64,000 nucleotides of DNA from Rhizophagus irregularis. Taxonomy: Eukaryota > Glomeromycota > Glomeromycetes > Glomerales > Glomeraceae. The notes under the pieces were generated by a model. It saw only the letters and a program-made list of their open reading frames with translations. It did no database searches and was not told the origin of the DNA. The position numbers and the translations under genes were made by a program. This document shows positions 1-10,798 of this stretch, one piece after another. The stretch covers positions 4,774,001-4,838,000 of the forward strand of contig NC_089440.1 in assembly GCF_026210795.1 (NCBI RefSeq). The letters are read 5' to 3'. Within the stretch, counting starts at the first letter, position 1. The number at the start of each line of letters is the position of its first letter.

Positions 1-1219
1 TATGTTCTTCACTATCCAATGAAAGACTCATCATCTCTAATTGTGTACAATTTAAAAAGATTTCTTTTAAATCTTCAAAATTTTCAGGTTCAATATTAAT
101 TGTTAACTTTTTGATCTTTGGACAACATTTAGAAATTGTTATAATTAATATTTTAGTATAAATAGGATCATGAAGTTTCTCTCTACGTATATTAATCTCT
201 AAAATATTTCCATTAGATTTTTCAATCAACATATAATCTTTAGTAAAAAATAAATCAGTATTAAAATATATTTCTAGATATTGAAGATTTGGAAATGAAG
301 CAATTGATAAATATTCATCCCAAACTTCCATTGTGGAACCTCCAAGTATTAAAGTAAAATCTGCATCACTAATAATTTCTAAATGTTGTAAATTTATCAA
401 TGATGTAAGAATTTTAGGTGATAATAATCTAATAAATGGTCTAACAGTGAATTTTTTTAATGTAGAAGCTTTCTTCATAATTATATCATTCAGTGGTCTA
501 AATATAGAGAAATGTAATTTTTCTTTAGCCAAAAAATCTATGCATAATGATTGTAAATTTCTTTGAATATTAATGAAATCAACTAATCCTTCAATATTTT
601 TATTACAATTAGTTACTTCTAAGTGTTTAATATTTTGACAAATTTGTATCATATCAAATAAATTTCCTATTGTCACAAATATAAGATTAATTTTTAATGT
701 ACATAATTGAGAAAAGCAAGTAGTTGCTCCTTGATATTTAAATAAAGGATGTGATGTATCCCAATAAAAAAGTTTTAAACCTTTACAATTATTTATAAAT
801 AGCTTATAAATTTCTTGATTCAATATATACTTCTTATATCTTTCTCCAACATTATTATTATATTCTTTATTATCATCATAAATTAATGCCTTTGATACAC
901 CACTGATTAAATCTGGTGAAATTTGAGTGAAAAAGCTAATGTAGTTAAACAATGGTTTATTATCAGAAATTTCAGTTAAAGATAATTCAGGGATATTATC
1001 AGATAGAAATTTCTTTGAAGATTTTGGTAGTAAGAAAATTATCATATTATGAAGTTTAGAAGGTGAAAATCCTTTTAGAGAAGATGGATTTTTCCATAAT
1101 ATTGGTATAGCTATACGACACCAGTGTCTATTTACCAAAATGCATGAATATAAAGATGATAAATCATATTGTAATTCATTAATAATAATTTTAAGACAAT
1201 CTTCAGTAATATGTGACAT
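1..1219 (-). CDS. F-box / leucine-rich-repeat-like protein (partial, 3' end beyond window)
   Basis: The frame stays open from an ATG at 1219 (MSHITEDCLKIIINEL) to the left edge, about 406 codons. Residues 1-45 have the F-box pattern seen in this fungal family: acidic start, then LYSCILVNRHWCR and IPILWKNP. The rest is an irregular leucine-rich solenoid (for example LKINLIFVTIGNLFDM, NLQHLEIISDADF, FPNLQYLEIYF). Proteins of this type are thought to be substrate adaptors of SCF (Skp1-Cullin-F-box) ubiquitin ligases. The F-box would bind Skp1 and the leucine-rich part would bind the target. No intron is needed in the visible part. The family is very large in Rhizophagus. The substrate is unknown and the C-terminus is not seen. 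Confidence 0.85.
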   Translation of the reverse strand, partial: MSHITEDCLKIIINELQYDLSSLYSCILVNRHWCRIAIPILWKNPSSLKGFSPSKLHNMIIFLLPKSSKKFLSDNIPELSLTEISDNKPLFNYISFFTQISPDLISGVSKALIYDDNKEYNNNVGERYKKYILNQEIYKLFINNCKGLKLFYWDTSHPLFKYQGATTCFSQLCTLKINLIFVTIGNLFDMIQICQNIKHLEVTNCNKNIEGLVDFINIQRNLQSLCIDFLAKEKLHFSIFRPLNDIIMKKASTLKKFTVRPFIRLLSPKILTSLINLQHLEIISDADFTLILGGSTMEVWDEYLSIASFPNLQYLEIYFNTDLFFTKDYMLIEKSNGNILEINIRREKLHDPIYTKILIITISKCCPKIKKLTINIEPENFEDLKEIFLNCTQLEMMSLSLDSEEH

Positions 1220-3719
1220 TATTTTGAGTAAAAAATACAAAATTAATAAAAGGTCAAAGATAAAAAAGGTCAAAGATAAAAATTTAGGATAAAAAAATTT
1301 AGGAGAATATATATGTATTTGTATAAAATGATAGTATAAATAAGTGCAATTATCAGTCAGTTAGTGCAAATTTGACCACTGTAATTCTTTCATATGAAAT
1401 GATGTAATTCCTTTCTATGTTTCAATTATAGCATAGAACATTAGTTTTATAATAAACTAAGTTTTATGATTAAATAAACTCATACAAGTATTATTTCATT
1501 ATATAATTTAGTGTATCATATTGTTATTCAATATATCATAATGATGAAATGATATATAGAATCATATGAACAATAATGATTCAAGTATGAAAGGCTAATG
1601 GTAAGCCATATGTAATGATGATGTCAGATTACTGTGTTATGATTAAAAGATCTAAAAAATTATTATATCATTTTCCAGCTGATTAACTGATTTTACAGCC
1701 CAAGCTGTCTCTGCACCTTATTAGAAACGTGTTTGATCCAGTATGGTTTAAAAAAAGATCGATTTTTTTTTATTCATTTTATTCATTATCTCATTAGCAA
1801 GAAAAAAAAATATTCGACCAAAATTTCGTAAACTGGAATTGGATTAACCACAAAATTGGACATCGTAGAGGGTATTCTAAACGTCAGAAGAATTTCTAAT
1901 AAAAATTATCTGAGAAACTTATTTTAACGAACTGATATCCTGAAATGCATTAAATCATAAAAATTGGGCGTACTAGGACCCCGAAATATATATGTAGAGG
2001 TCAGATCCAGAAGTGGTCCAAAATACGCATTCTTTCAGGGCCGGAATTACGATAATTTCAGCCATCATCTAAATTAGGAAATATTATTTTGGCTGGAATT
2101 ATCCATAAAAGGAATGATCTACATGATTTTTTTTGACTCATTATACGTAAACTCTGACCTGACCCTTTTATGTATATTTCGGGGTCCTGGCGTACTTTTA
2201 GTATTTTATTCTTTTCGCAATAAAAACAAAAATTCAAAAAATTTTCAAAATAAAAAAATGGAAATCGTTTCCTATTTTTGATTGATCTTTTTCTAAAAAT
2301 TTATCTATATCTTTTATTAGGATTCGAACAATATTATTATATAAAGAATTGTTTAAGTATAAAGATTTAGAATAGTTTAGTGTAATTCCGAAATTTCACC
2401 CGAAAAGAATGTTTTTGCTTGACGTGAATTTATCAAGACGTATGAACATATTTATATTAATGAATGATCGGAAAATAAAGTCTACTGAAAATCATTAATA
2501 AATTTTGTTGGGTAATTTGTATCAATAATTACGCCTCACAATCTTAGCCTTCAATTCTATTCTGTCAATTTTTTTAGTTCATCGAAAGTGTTACCCTCTT
2601 GTTCGAATATCATAAGTCATTAATAATCAGCTGTATGTTAAAAGTTAACAAATAACCACAATATGATATGTTCAAAAATATTTTTTCTACATTAATATGT
2701 TCTTGAATGAAATAATAATCCAATTTCTTTAAGGCTATCTATTCCATCATTTGTGTTTTACAGTATGTTTGTATAAAAATCATTCCAATTTTTACATTTA
2801 ACTTCATTTTGGGTATCATAATATAAATTCCTATGCAATGATGTGTTGCACAGAAGTCAGCTGCTAGTTTAACTAGTTTAGCCGCTCATCAAACGATGTA
2901 ATTATAACCAAAAAAATTTGGTACACAAGCATTTGATGCTTTAGTAAAGATAATGATAAAAATTTTAAAAATTTAATTTATAAAAATAGTTAAACTGCGA
3001 CTCGGAAAATATTATTAGTAAAAATATAATAAATTACTATGTAAAGTAAATCGTTTTTAATCGAGTATTAACTTTTTTTATACAATTTTTATAATATTCT
3101 TTAATGTATATAGATTCTTGACCTCGGAAACTTATTCCATATATCAATATTTTATATCATTTCCGTTAGAATTTTCAATTCACAATACCCAGAAGATAAT
3201 AAGTATCATGTCTTGAGTTATTAAGTTTCAGAAAAAGAAGAATTCGGTATATTTTTTTGCCATTCTTGTACGTCTTGTTTATGAAATTAATATTCAATAT
3301 TTAAACTCTAAATATTCTATATTTATTAATAATGTAAAGAAATAAAACACCCCTTATGATGGGAGTACCAGAAATTACGTAATTTCTTGAAGGGGAGGAG
3401 GTGTTAGGCCAGGATGACCTTCCATTTTTAGTAATTAATAACATATTTAATTCCGGACCGTTCATAATTAGCATACTAAACAAGTATATAATAATATAGT
3501 AAATTGTTTACTTTTATGCATGATTTTTTAAAATTATTAGTTTATCATCACAATTAAATAGGTTTTTTAACTATGTTCTAAAGGGAGTAAAGATCTGTAT
3601 TGTCAAACTTTATTTTCATACAAATATGGGCATATCATCACATAAGACTTGTTTTTTTTGTACGCCGATCAATTTTTTTTTTTTTAATTTCCCTCTCTAA
3701 TTTTTTGTAAAAAAAAATC
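1220..3719. other. AT-rich intergenic stretch with one MITE-like inverted repeat
   Basis: I find no convincing coding region here. The only clear structure is the inverted-repeat element at 1968-2195. The short open frame at 3301-3483 (-) has no family resemblance that I recognise. T-rich runs near 3650-3720 lie directly upstream of the kinase pseudogene. Confidence 0.5.
1968..2195. mobile_element. MITE-like element with about 35-bp imperfect terminal inverted repeats
   Basis: The left arm (1968-2005) contains AGGACCCCGAAATATA. The right arm (2160-2195) carries the exact complement of these 16 bases, and similarity extends outward to GTACG and inward to GGTC. The interior holds GGCCGGAATTA and GGCTGGAATTAT, a motif class that recurs elsewhere in the window (10010, 47940). 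There is no coding capacity. No target-site duplication could be fixed, so the superfamily is undetermined. Confidence 0.6.
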
Positions 3720-5235
3720 ATGTCGTCATATGATGATATTAAATGTAAAAATTGTGGTGAAATATTCGGAAATATATTTGCTAAATGGTGGCAAACCATG
3801 CGAAATAAATAATATTAAGAAAAATTTTGCAAATTTGAGTGGAAATGAAAAAATTGATGAACTTATTCAAGAAATGCAATTGAAAATTGAGAGTTATAAG
3901 GATATAGTTGTTGAATGGATACCATATAATCAGTTAAATGATATCAAAGAAATAGGCAAAGATGATTCTACTATAATATATTCAGCAAGATGGATGGATC
4001 ATGGATGGTCCATTAAATTATGATGATTATGATGAAATTATAAAAAAAGAATGCCTAATAAGAAAGTTTCTTTAAAATACTTAAATAATTCACAAAATAT
4101 TACAAGTGAATTTTTAAATGAGGTAAAATTTCTAATTCTTATTTAATTTAATTTAAAAATCCTTTATTTTAATAATTTATATATATATATATATTTATTT
4201 ATTTTAGCTAAAAGGTGGTTTTGCTATAGTATATTCAGCAATATGGATGAATGGCCCATTAAAATATAATGAAAAGAAATACAATAGGAAGCCTGATAAA
4301 GAAGTTGCTCTGAAAGTTTTATATAATTCACAAAATATTACTGATGAATTTATAAATGAGGTATAAACTTTTCTTTGAATTTGATTATATATTTTTCTAT
4401 ATAATAATAATTTTTTTATTATTTTCATATAAGTTAAAGCTTATTATATTAATTATGATGATTGTGTTCTTAAAACATATGGTTTATCTCAAAATCCGGA
4501 CACAAAAGAATATATTATGGTTCTTCAATATGCAAATATTGGAAATTTAAATAGTTATAATAATATCAATAGAAATTGGAATTGGGAAGAGAAAGTACTT
4601 ATATTAAAAGATATTATTGAAGGACTAATGAAAATAAATATATTATTATCATTTGCGACTGATATTATTATCTCAGGTACTGGAAATAGTGATTTTTATT
4701 TATATATTTCAGATATGGGATTATGTGGAGATGTTAGTAATATAGATGAAACAAATACTTATGGAGTTATGCCTTATGTAGCTCCTGAAGTATTAAAAGG
4801 AAAGCCTTATACTCAAGAAGCAGATATATATAGTTTTGGTATGATTATGTATTTTGTAGCAACAGGAAGACAACCTTTTTCTAATTGTGTACATGATCAT
4901 TACTTAGTATTAGATATTTGTAGAGAAGGAATTAGACCTGAAATAAGTGAATCGGAAGCACAAAAATGTTATATTGATTTAATGAAAAGGTGTTGGGATT
5001 CAAATCTAGATAATAGACCAAATGCTACTGAAGTAGCTAGTTAAATTTATTGAATTATTTAATTGACGAAAATGAAGAATTTATTGACAAAGTAGAAGAA
5101 TATAGAATAGTAAATCTTTTACCTGCTGAAAATAGCCAATTAAATACCCATTCACAAGCATATTATACTTCTTGATTACTTAATCCATTTACTACTGAAT
5201 GGCGTGAAGGCTTAGACTGTGCAATTGAAGATTAA
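3720..5235 (+). pseudogene. Protein kinase pseudogene, second subfamily, with tandem exon duplication
   Basis: It begins MSSYDDIKCKNCGEIFG at 3720, then needs a frameshift near 3795 to continue as KPCEINNIKKNFANLSGNEK. A further shift near 4000 is needed to read on to SQNITSEFLNE. The segment coding for the glycine loop to the beta-3/alpha-C region then occurs a second time as an exon at about 4207-4360 (KGGFAIVYSAIWMNGPL, then VALKVLYNSQNITDEF), so an exon was duplicated. The catalytic half follows at about 4434-5041. DMGLCGD and APEVLKGKPYTQEADIY are clear, but the HRD catalytic loop is destroyed (FATDIIISGTGN). A frameshift near 5040 and an in-frame TGA near 5176 precede the conserved tail HSQAYYTS. 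It resembles Rhizophagus kinases starting with a CxxC motif. It cannot make an active kinase. Confidence 0.85.
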
Positions 5236-6276
5236 GCTAAAATTAGAATATTATTGTTACTTTTGAAATCAACTATAATATTTTAAGGTAAGACAAAATA
5301 TTGTAATAAGTATTTTACAGTACATGCGGCATGCCTTGATATTTATTATTTATGATTACATTTAATATCTTATATTTTGGTAATTAGGAATTAAATAATA
5401 TTCTTACTTTATATATTATATTTTATTTAACATTGATTATATCATTATAAAATATGCTTAATGATACTAGCTAATATTCATTTTATTGTATGTCATTATC
5501 AAAATTAACTAGAAAACAAGTGCATGTTGGTATCTATTTTTTAATAAGATTATGATGGCCTTTAATCTTTGAGTCGGCCTATGGAGAAAAAGATTACAAA
5601 ATATTCGTGAGGAGTGAAAAACTCATAATAAAATTCATTAATAATTTTTTTAATAAATAGTAACAATATGAATAACTTTTTAACACATTTTTTATAAGTA
5701 AATACGAAACTTTTAATAAATAAATATAAATATATAAATAAAATTAAAATATATAAATAAATATAAAGATATAAATAAATATGAAGATATAAATAAATAT
5801 AGAAATATAAAATAAATATAAAGATAGTACAATTGAATATGTAGATTTCTTAAATTTTTTTTAATACTAAATAAATGTGAAGGTTCCTTTTTTAACAAAC
5901 GATTTTTTTTTTAAAGGTTACCATAATTATTATCATAGTTAATAAGAAATTCTGGTTGGAATCTGGATCGGACTCTTATGCCGTCATAAATCAATTTAAA
6001 TTTGTTAAATTGTCCTTGTATTGTATGGTTATTATGGTGCGATTTTATTGGTTTGAATGGAGAGATACTCAACAACTCTAGCGTCTCCCAGGGCAATTAT
6101 GGACTTTTGTGACTCCAATCTAGAAGACTGTACTGCTAAATTAGGAAATTTATACAAATTTGTTAAATTTAAATCATAAATAATTCCTTCAATCTCCGAT
6201 TACAAAATACCAATACAAATAATAAATAATTATATAATGAGAATAAATATATACTTTAATTTTATGTAATCTGAGC
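5236..6276. other. Intergenic stretch with AT-rich short tandem repeats
   Basis: No gene was seen. It contains the ATAAATAAATATAAAGAT-type repeat described separately. The short minus-strand frames at 5713-5898 and 5911-6096 are compositional. Confidence 0.5.
5714..5827. repeat. AT-rich tandem repeat, unit about 18 bp
   Basis: Imperfect tandem copies of ATATAAATAAATATRAAG are visible, degenerating at both ends. There is no coding content. Confidence 0.7.
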
Positions 6277-7903
6277 TTAATTATTTTCATCTGTAATAAA
6301 AAATAGTTTAATTAAAATTTAATGGATCAAAAAAAATCATGCAAAATTAATTACCTTTAGAATTAATATTAAGTTTAGTAAAATCCATTTTTAAGGAATC
6401 TATAAATATTAGTTGTTAGAATTGTAAAATAAAATTAAAATATTAGCACATTATATATATATACCTGAATATTCTATTCCATGTAAATCATCATTATTAT
6501 TAGCATTTTTTGGTTCTGGAAGATTTTTAAAATCTAAAAGTCTACTTGTGTAAACTGCTTGAGGATGTGTCATATTTGTAATAGTACTAATAGATATTAA
6601 AGGTGATGAAAAAGATAACTTTTTATTAACTTCATCTGCTTCTTTAACTTGCCCATAAATTACAGAGTTCACTTTATTGTTCCCAATATCCATATGCAAA
6701 TCATATATTAACTCTCGTAATTCATTTGCATTAGGTCGTTTTAAAGGGTCTGCATCCCAACATTGATTAATAATGTCAAAAATAAATTGAGGAATTTTAT
6801 AATTAGACTTTGGCCTCAATCCCTTACAAATTTTCATTGCCAAGAATTCATCATGAGCTATATCATAATAAGGAGGGAAACCTGTACAAATTTCATATGC
6901 AATGATTCCAAATCCATAAATATCACTTTTTTGAGTATATTCTTTTCCTCTTAAAACTTCTGGAGCTACATAAGGTAATACCCCATATATTTTTTTATTA
7001 TTATCTTGAAAAGTCTTTACATTTGCTGGTTGGCATAATCCCAAATCAGTAACAAAAGAATTTCGATTAAAATCGCTTAATATATTCCCACAATGAAAAT
7101 CTTGATGAATTAATCCTTTATTATGAATATCTTTAAGACCAACTGCAATACAATATAAACTCCATAACTTTTGATTCCAATCCAGTAAAATAAAGTTGTT
7201 ATTTAAATATTGTCTTAAGCTACCATTTTTTAATTCCATCACCATTATAAAATTATTTGTTTTTGGATCTTTGGTAATACCAAAACAACGAACTATAAAA
7301 TCAGTATAACATGCTAAAATATTTGATTCAACCTTATAAGAAAATTATAGTTAGTTTAACATTTATAAAGGCTAATAATACTAAAATCAGTAAAAATTAT
7401 CTTACTTCTTTTAAAAAATCTGCTGTAATATCTTGGGAATTATGTAAGCACTTTAAAGCGACTTTTGTTTCGCCTTTCCTTTCCAATTGATTATATTTGT
7501 TCCAAGGACCATCTTTCCAAACTGCTTCAAAAGTAGTTCCAAATCCCCCTTTTGCTAAATATTCAACATCATCAAATTTATCATATTCAATCCATTCTAT
7601 GATTTTAGTATGACGTTCAGCTTTTAATTGTGCTTTTTGAATAAATTCATCAACGTCATGATTTCCACTTGTCCAATTTTTGAAATTCTGTTGAAAATAT
7701 TGTGATTTACATAACCGACAATAATAAAAATCAGTTTTAGGCTGCTTACAAATTTCACATAAACCATATTGCATATAACATTCTTTTAACTTTTTGTCTG
7801 TTATTAATTTATCAATTAACGATTTTTGTTCTTCAGTTAAACACCAATGTTTGAAGTCTTTTATTTGTTCAATTACATCATCACTTAGTTTAATTTCATC
7901 CAT
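6277..7903 (-). CDS. TKL-like protein kinase with N-terminal Zn-ribbon (kinase A, intact)
   Basis: I infer four exons on the minus strand: 7903-7406, 7332-6465, 6399-6355 and 6290-6277. They give 474 aa. All introns are GT..AG, with phases 0, 1 and 1, and the same boundaries recur in the paralogues. The start is ATG 7903 (MDEIKLSDD), the start shared by the family; an upstream in-frame ATG at 7927 is less likely. Cysteines C49/C52 and C62/C65 form a Zn-ribbon-like module, followed by the family signature NFKNWTSGNHDVDEF. The kinase domain has glycine loop KGGFGTT (118-124), beta-3 lysine K151 (VALK), catalytic loop HQDFHCGN (242-249, arginine of HRD replaced by Gln), DLG (262-264) and APE (289-291). 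The tail THPQAVYTSRLLDFKNLPEPKN is a family hallmark. Probably a cytoplasmic Ser/Thr or dual-specificity kinase; the substrate is unknown. Confidence 0.9.
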
Positions 7904-8110
7904 TTTAATAAATAATTTATTAAACAATTTTAATTCGTATGTAAATTACTAAAAATAATTAAAAAAAAAAGAAAAAATGATAAAAAAAATGGTGAAACGT
8001 TATTTTATGTTGCAATGATTTCAAGATCGGCAGCAAATTATAAAAAAAAAAGACTAGTTAAAATACACAAAGGAAACACAAAAATCTGATCGGCAATTAA
8101 TTTTGGTAAA
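7904..8110 (-). promoter_or_regulatory. Conserved upstream block of kinase A
   Basis: On the minus strand this block carries GCCGATCTTGAAATCATTG followed by CATAAAATAACGTTTCACC (7991-8032), about 90-130 bp before the ATG. The same block precedes the six paralogous kinase loci, in inverted orientation for the divergent gene at 10799. It is likely the core promoter and 5' untranslated region. Function is inferred from conservation alone. Confidence 0.6.
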
Positions 8111-10380
8111 TTTAAGACTCATAGGTAAGATTAAATGACGAAATTATGGCGTATCGTACAATTTCAAAAGCATGTAAAAACAACAAGTTCACAAGAAATT
8201 AACATTGTAATGCCGCAGTATACCTAGTAAATATATTAATTAAATGGCGCAGTATTATATTTAGAATTAGTGTATAAATTTTTAGTATTTTAAAATTGTA
8301 TGACGTTACAAATGCAACGTCCGAGATGATGTTAAACTAGTAGATCATTTAGGAAGAGAATTAAAATTAGAATATTGATATTTTAAGAAGGAGATTTGAA
8401 GATCAAAAGAAAGAAAAATTCAAAATTTCAAAAATATAAAAAATGGCATGTTTGAGATGTGCGGTTTGATCGAGTATAAAATTTGAAGGATTTAAAATTT
8501 TCAGGTTTGGACATAAAAAGGGATAAAATGTTGAAATCAGTTCGCGGAGAAAGTATTTTCAAATTATTATAAAAAAGGGTAAAATTTGAGTTTGTGAAAT
8601 AAAAGGATACGAATTTGGGATTTTATTTTTATCTGTATTTAGTATTGTTAAACCAAGCATTTATTTATATTATTAATAAAGTATTATTCTGTTAAGCCTA
8701 AGGTGGAAAACGTGATTTATCACGGGCTTAGGTCTTACAACATTAACATTTATATTCATTTCGAAGAAATAAAGCTCAAATTATATATTCTAAGTGTAAT
8801 ATTTTATATATTAAGTTCGAACTCTAAGGTCTATCAATAATTTCAATAATTCATTTGAACTCATTTAATATTATCCACATGTTATTTAAAGTTGAAATGT
8901 TAAGTCATTTTCGCTAATATAGTTTGACTATTAATATATAAAGTTTTGTTATTTTTAAATATCAAAAGTATCATTTGCAGTCTATATAACACCTTCAATT
9001 TCATATTTTCACTAAATTTTCATTTTAAAATGAATAAATCAAAGTCAAAACTAACATACTAGGAAACGGAAAAACCGTTATTAAGTCCGATGCTGTTTAA
9101 GGGTTTATTGTTGTACTTCGTCATGTGCTGGACGTACAGACGGACATTTTTGTGTTATCTTTGTATAGAAGTATATGAATATATAATAAAATAGTACTGT
9201 ACGGTATTACAAATTTGGACAGTCGTTCGAAAAAATTTTTTAATTTTTCCGTACTCAGACGGATTATTAAAAATAAATTTTTATTTTCCGTACTAATAAT
9301 ATTACATCGTAGCATCATCGATAGAACTTTCGATAATGAAAATGTTACAATTACATAATATTTGAGTAATATAATTGATCTGATTAATTTATATATTTGT
9401 AATGTTATTATATATTTGTCATAAATATCTCTTTTTAATCTTTACTGCTTTGAAAAAGAAAAATAATTGTAAATATGAATATTCCGATGTTGAAGACTTT
9501 CCAATTGAATTGATAAATTCTAAATTTGAACAGGTTTATACAGTTTATATAATTATTATGACTTTATGAGTCAGTTTTATTATTATAGAGCTGAATATTA
9601 TTAAAGAAATACAGTAGAAATATATAAGCTTATCTTCAAAGAGCATAATTGATATATTTATATTTTTAATATAAAGTATTTAAAAAAACAAAACATGTAC
9701 GAAAATTCAAAATTGTACGAAAATTCAAAGTCGTACGGAAATTTTTAAAGCATTCGTACATACTATTATAAAAAAATTTATCTGCTAGAAACGTACGTAC
9801 GAACAAAAGGATTAAAGTCCGTCTGAATTTGTATTACCGTACAGTACTACTTTACTTAATACCTGAAGTATATAGTCCTTTGTTACACTTTGGATTAATA
9901 AATCATCAATGAACGGAATAGTGTTTCAATCCGGATAAAACCTCAAATATTTTAACGTGGGATTATGATTAAAAAAGGATACAAATTTTGGCTTTGAGTG
10001 GACTATAATTTCGGCCAGAATTAAAATAATATTATTTCATAAATTTTTATTAATTTTGGTGGTCCCAGCCTAAATTAACCGAGCCGGTATCCAGATAAAA
10101 ACCAGATAAAACCGCTACGGATTGAAACTCTAACACGGAATAATTTATTTTAATATATTATAAATTTTTTTTACTTTTTGTATTCACAATTCTTTATAAA
10201 TTATTTTCATATATTAAGTTAATACCGATATCAATCAATAAAATTAAAAAATTCTTTCCCAAATTTCCAAATTCTTTTTTGGTTAGTAATAATCAACATT
10301 TGTAAAAGTTTAACTCAAATTTACTTTGATATTTATTTCGTATTTTTTATGGAGAATTTAAATAAAAAATCGTAATTTAG
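8111..10380. other. Intergenic region between divergent kinases A and C
   Basis: No gene was seen. It holds a mariner-like MITE (9194-9847). The frame at 9121-9318 (-) overlaps that element and is not a gene. A segment near 10000-10130 has remnants of GGCCAGAATTA-type repeats. Confidence 0.5.
9194..9847. mobile_element. Non-autonomous mariner-like element, about 654 bp, TA target duplication
   Basis: The left end GTACTGTACGGTATTACAAA (from 9194) is mirrored at the right end (to 9847) with one mismatch. Both ends are flanked by TA (9192-9193, 9848-9849). Subterminal CAGACGGA/GTCCGTCTG and CGTACGAA motifs repeat on both sides. There is no transposase. A TA duplication is typical of the Tc1/mariner superfamily, but the dinucleotide is common here, so the superfamily call is tentative. 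Confidence 0.65.
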
Positions 10381-10798
10381 CAAAATTGAATAAATTTAAT
10401 TGCCGATCAAGATTATTGTGTTTCCCTCTGTGTATTTTAACTAGTCTATATAATCTAGTATATAATCTAGTATATAATCTATATAATTAGTAACGTTCAG
10501 ATTACCTGTATAAATTCTAAATTGTGCAACCTTACTGGCCAGTTATTATGTGACGTTAAACAAATTCAAAAAAGCGAAATTTATATGACGATCATATAAT
10601 TCCAGCATTACAATCCTGGTGCGAAGCAATAGGGTTACAACTAGCCTTTTTAATAATTTTGTTGCCGATCTTGAAATCATTGCATAAAATAACGTTTCAC
10701 CACTTTTTTTTTCATTTTTCCTTTTCCTTTATTATTTTTTAGTAATTTTTACATACGAATTAATAACATATTTTTTGTTTGAAAAATTATTTATTAAA
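10381..10798 (+). promoter_or_regulatory. Conserved upstream block of kinase C, with about 190-bp insertion
   Basis: This is the plus-strand counterpart of the block upstream of kinase A. GCCGATC (about 10401) and GTGTTTCCCTCTGTG precede an insertion at about 10444-10640 that includes three copies of TATAATCTAG. GCCGATCTTGAAATCATTGC and ATAAAATAACGTTTCACCAC then follow (10664-10703), about 100 bp from the ATG. Confidence 0.6.

Noticed and set aside
333-566. 77-codon plus-strand ORF
   Set aside because: It is the antisense shadow of the F-box gene on the minus strand.
6763-6954. Plus-strand ORF within kinase A, and the like at 39213-39404 in kinase E
   Set aside because: Antisense shadows of the conserved kinase C-lobe.
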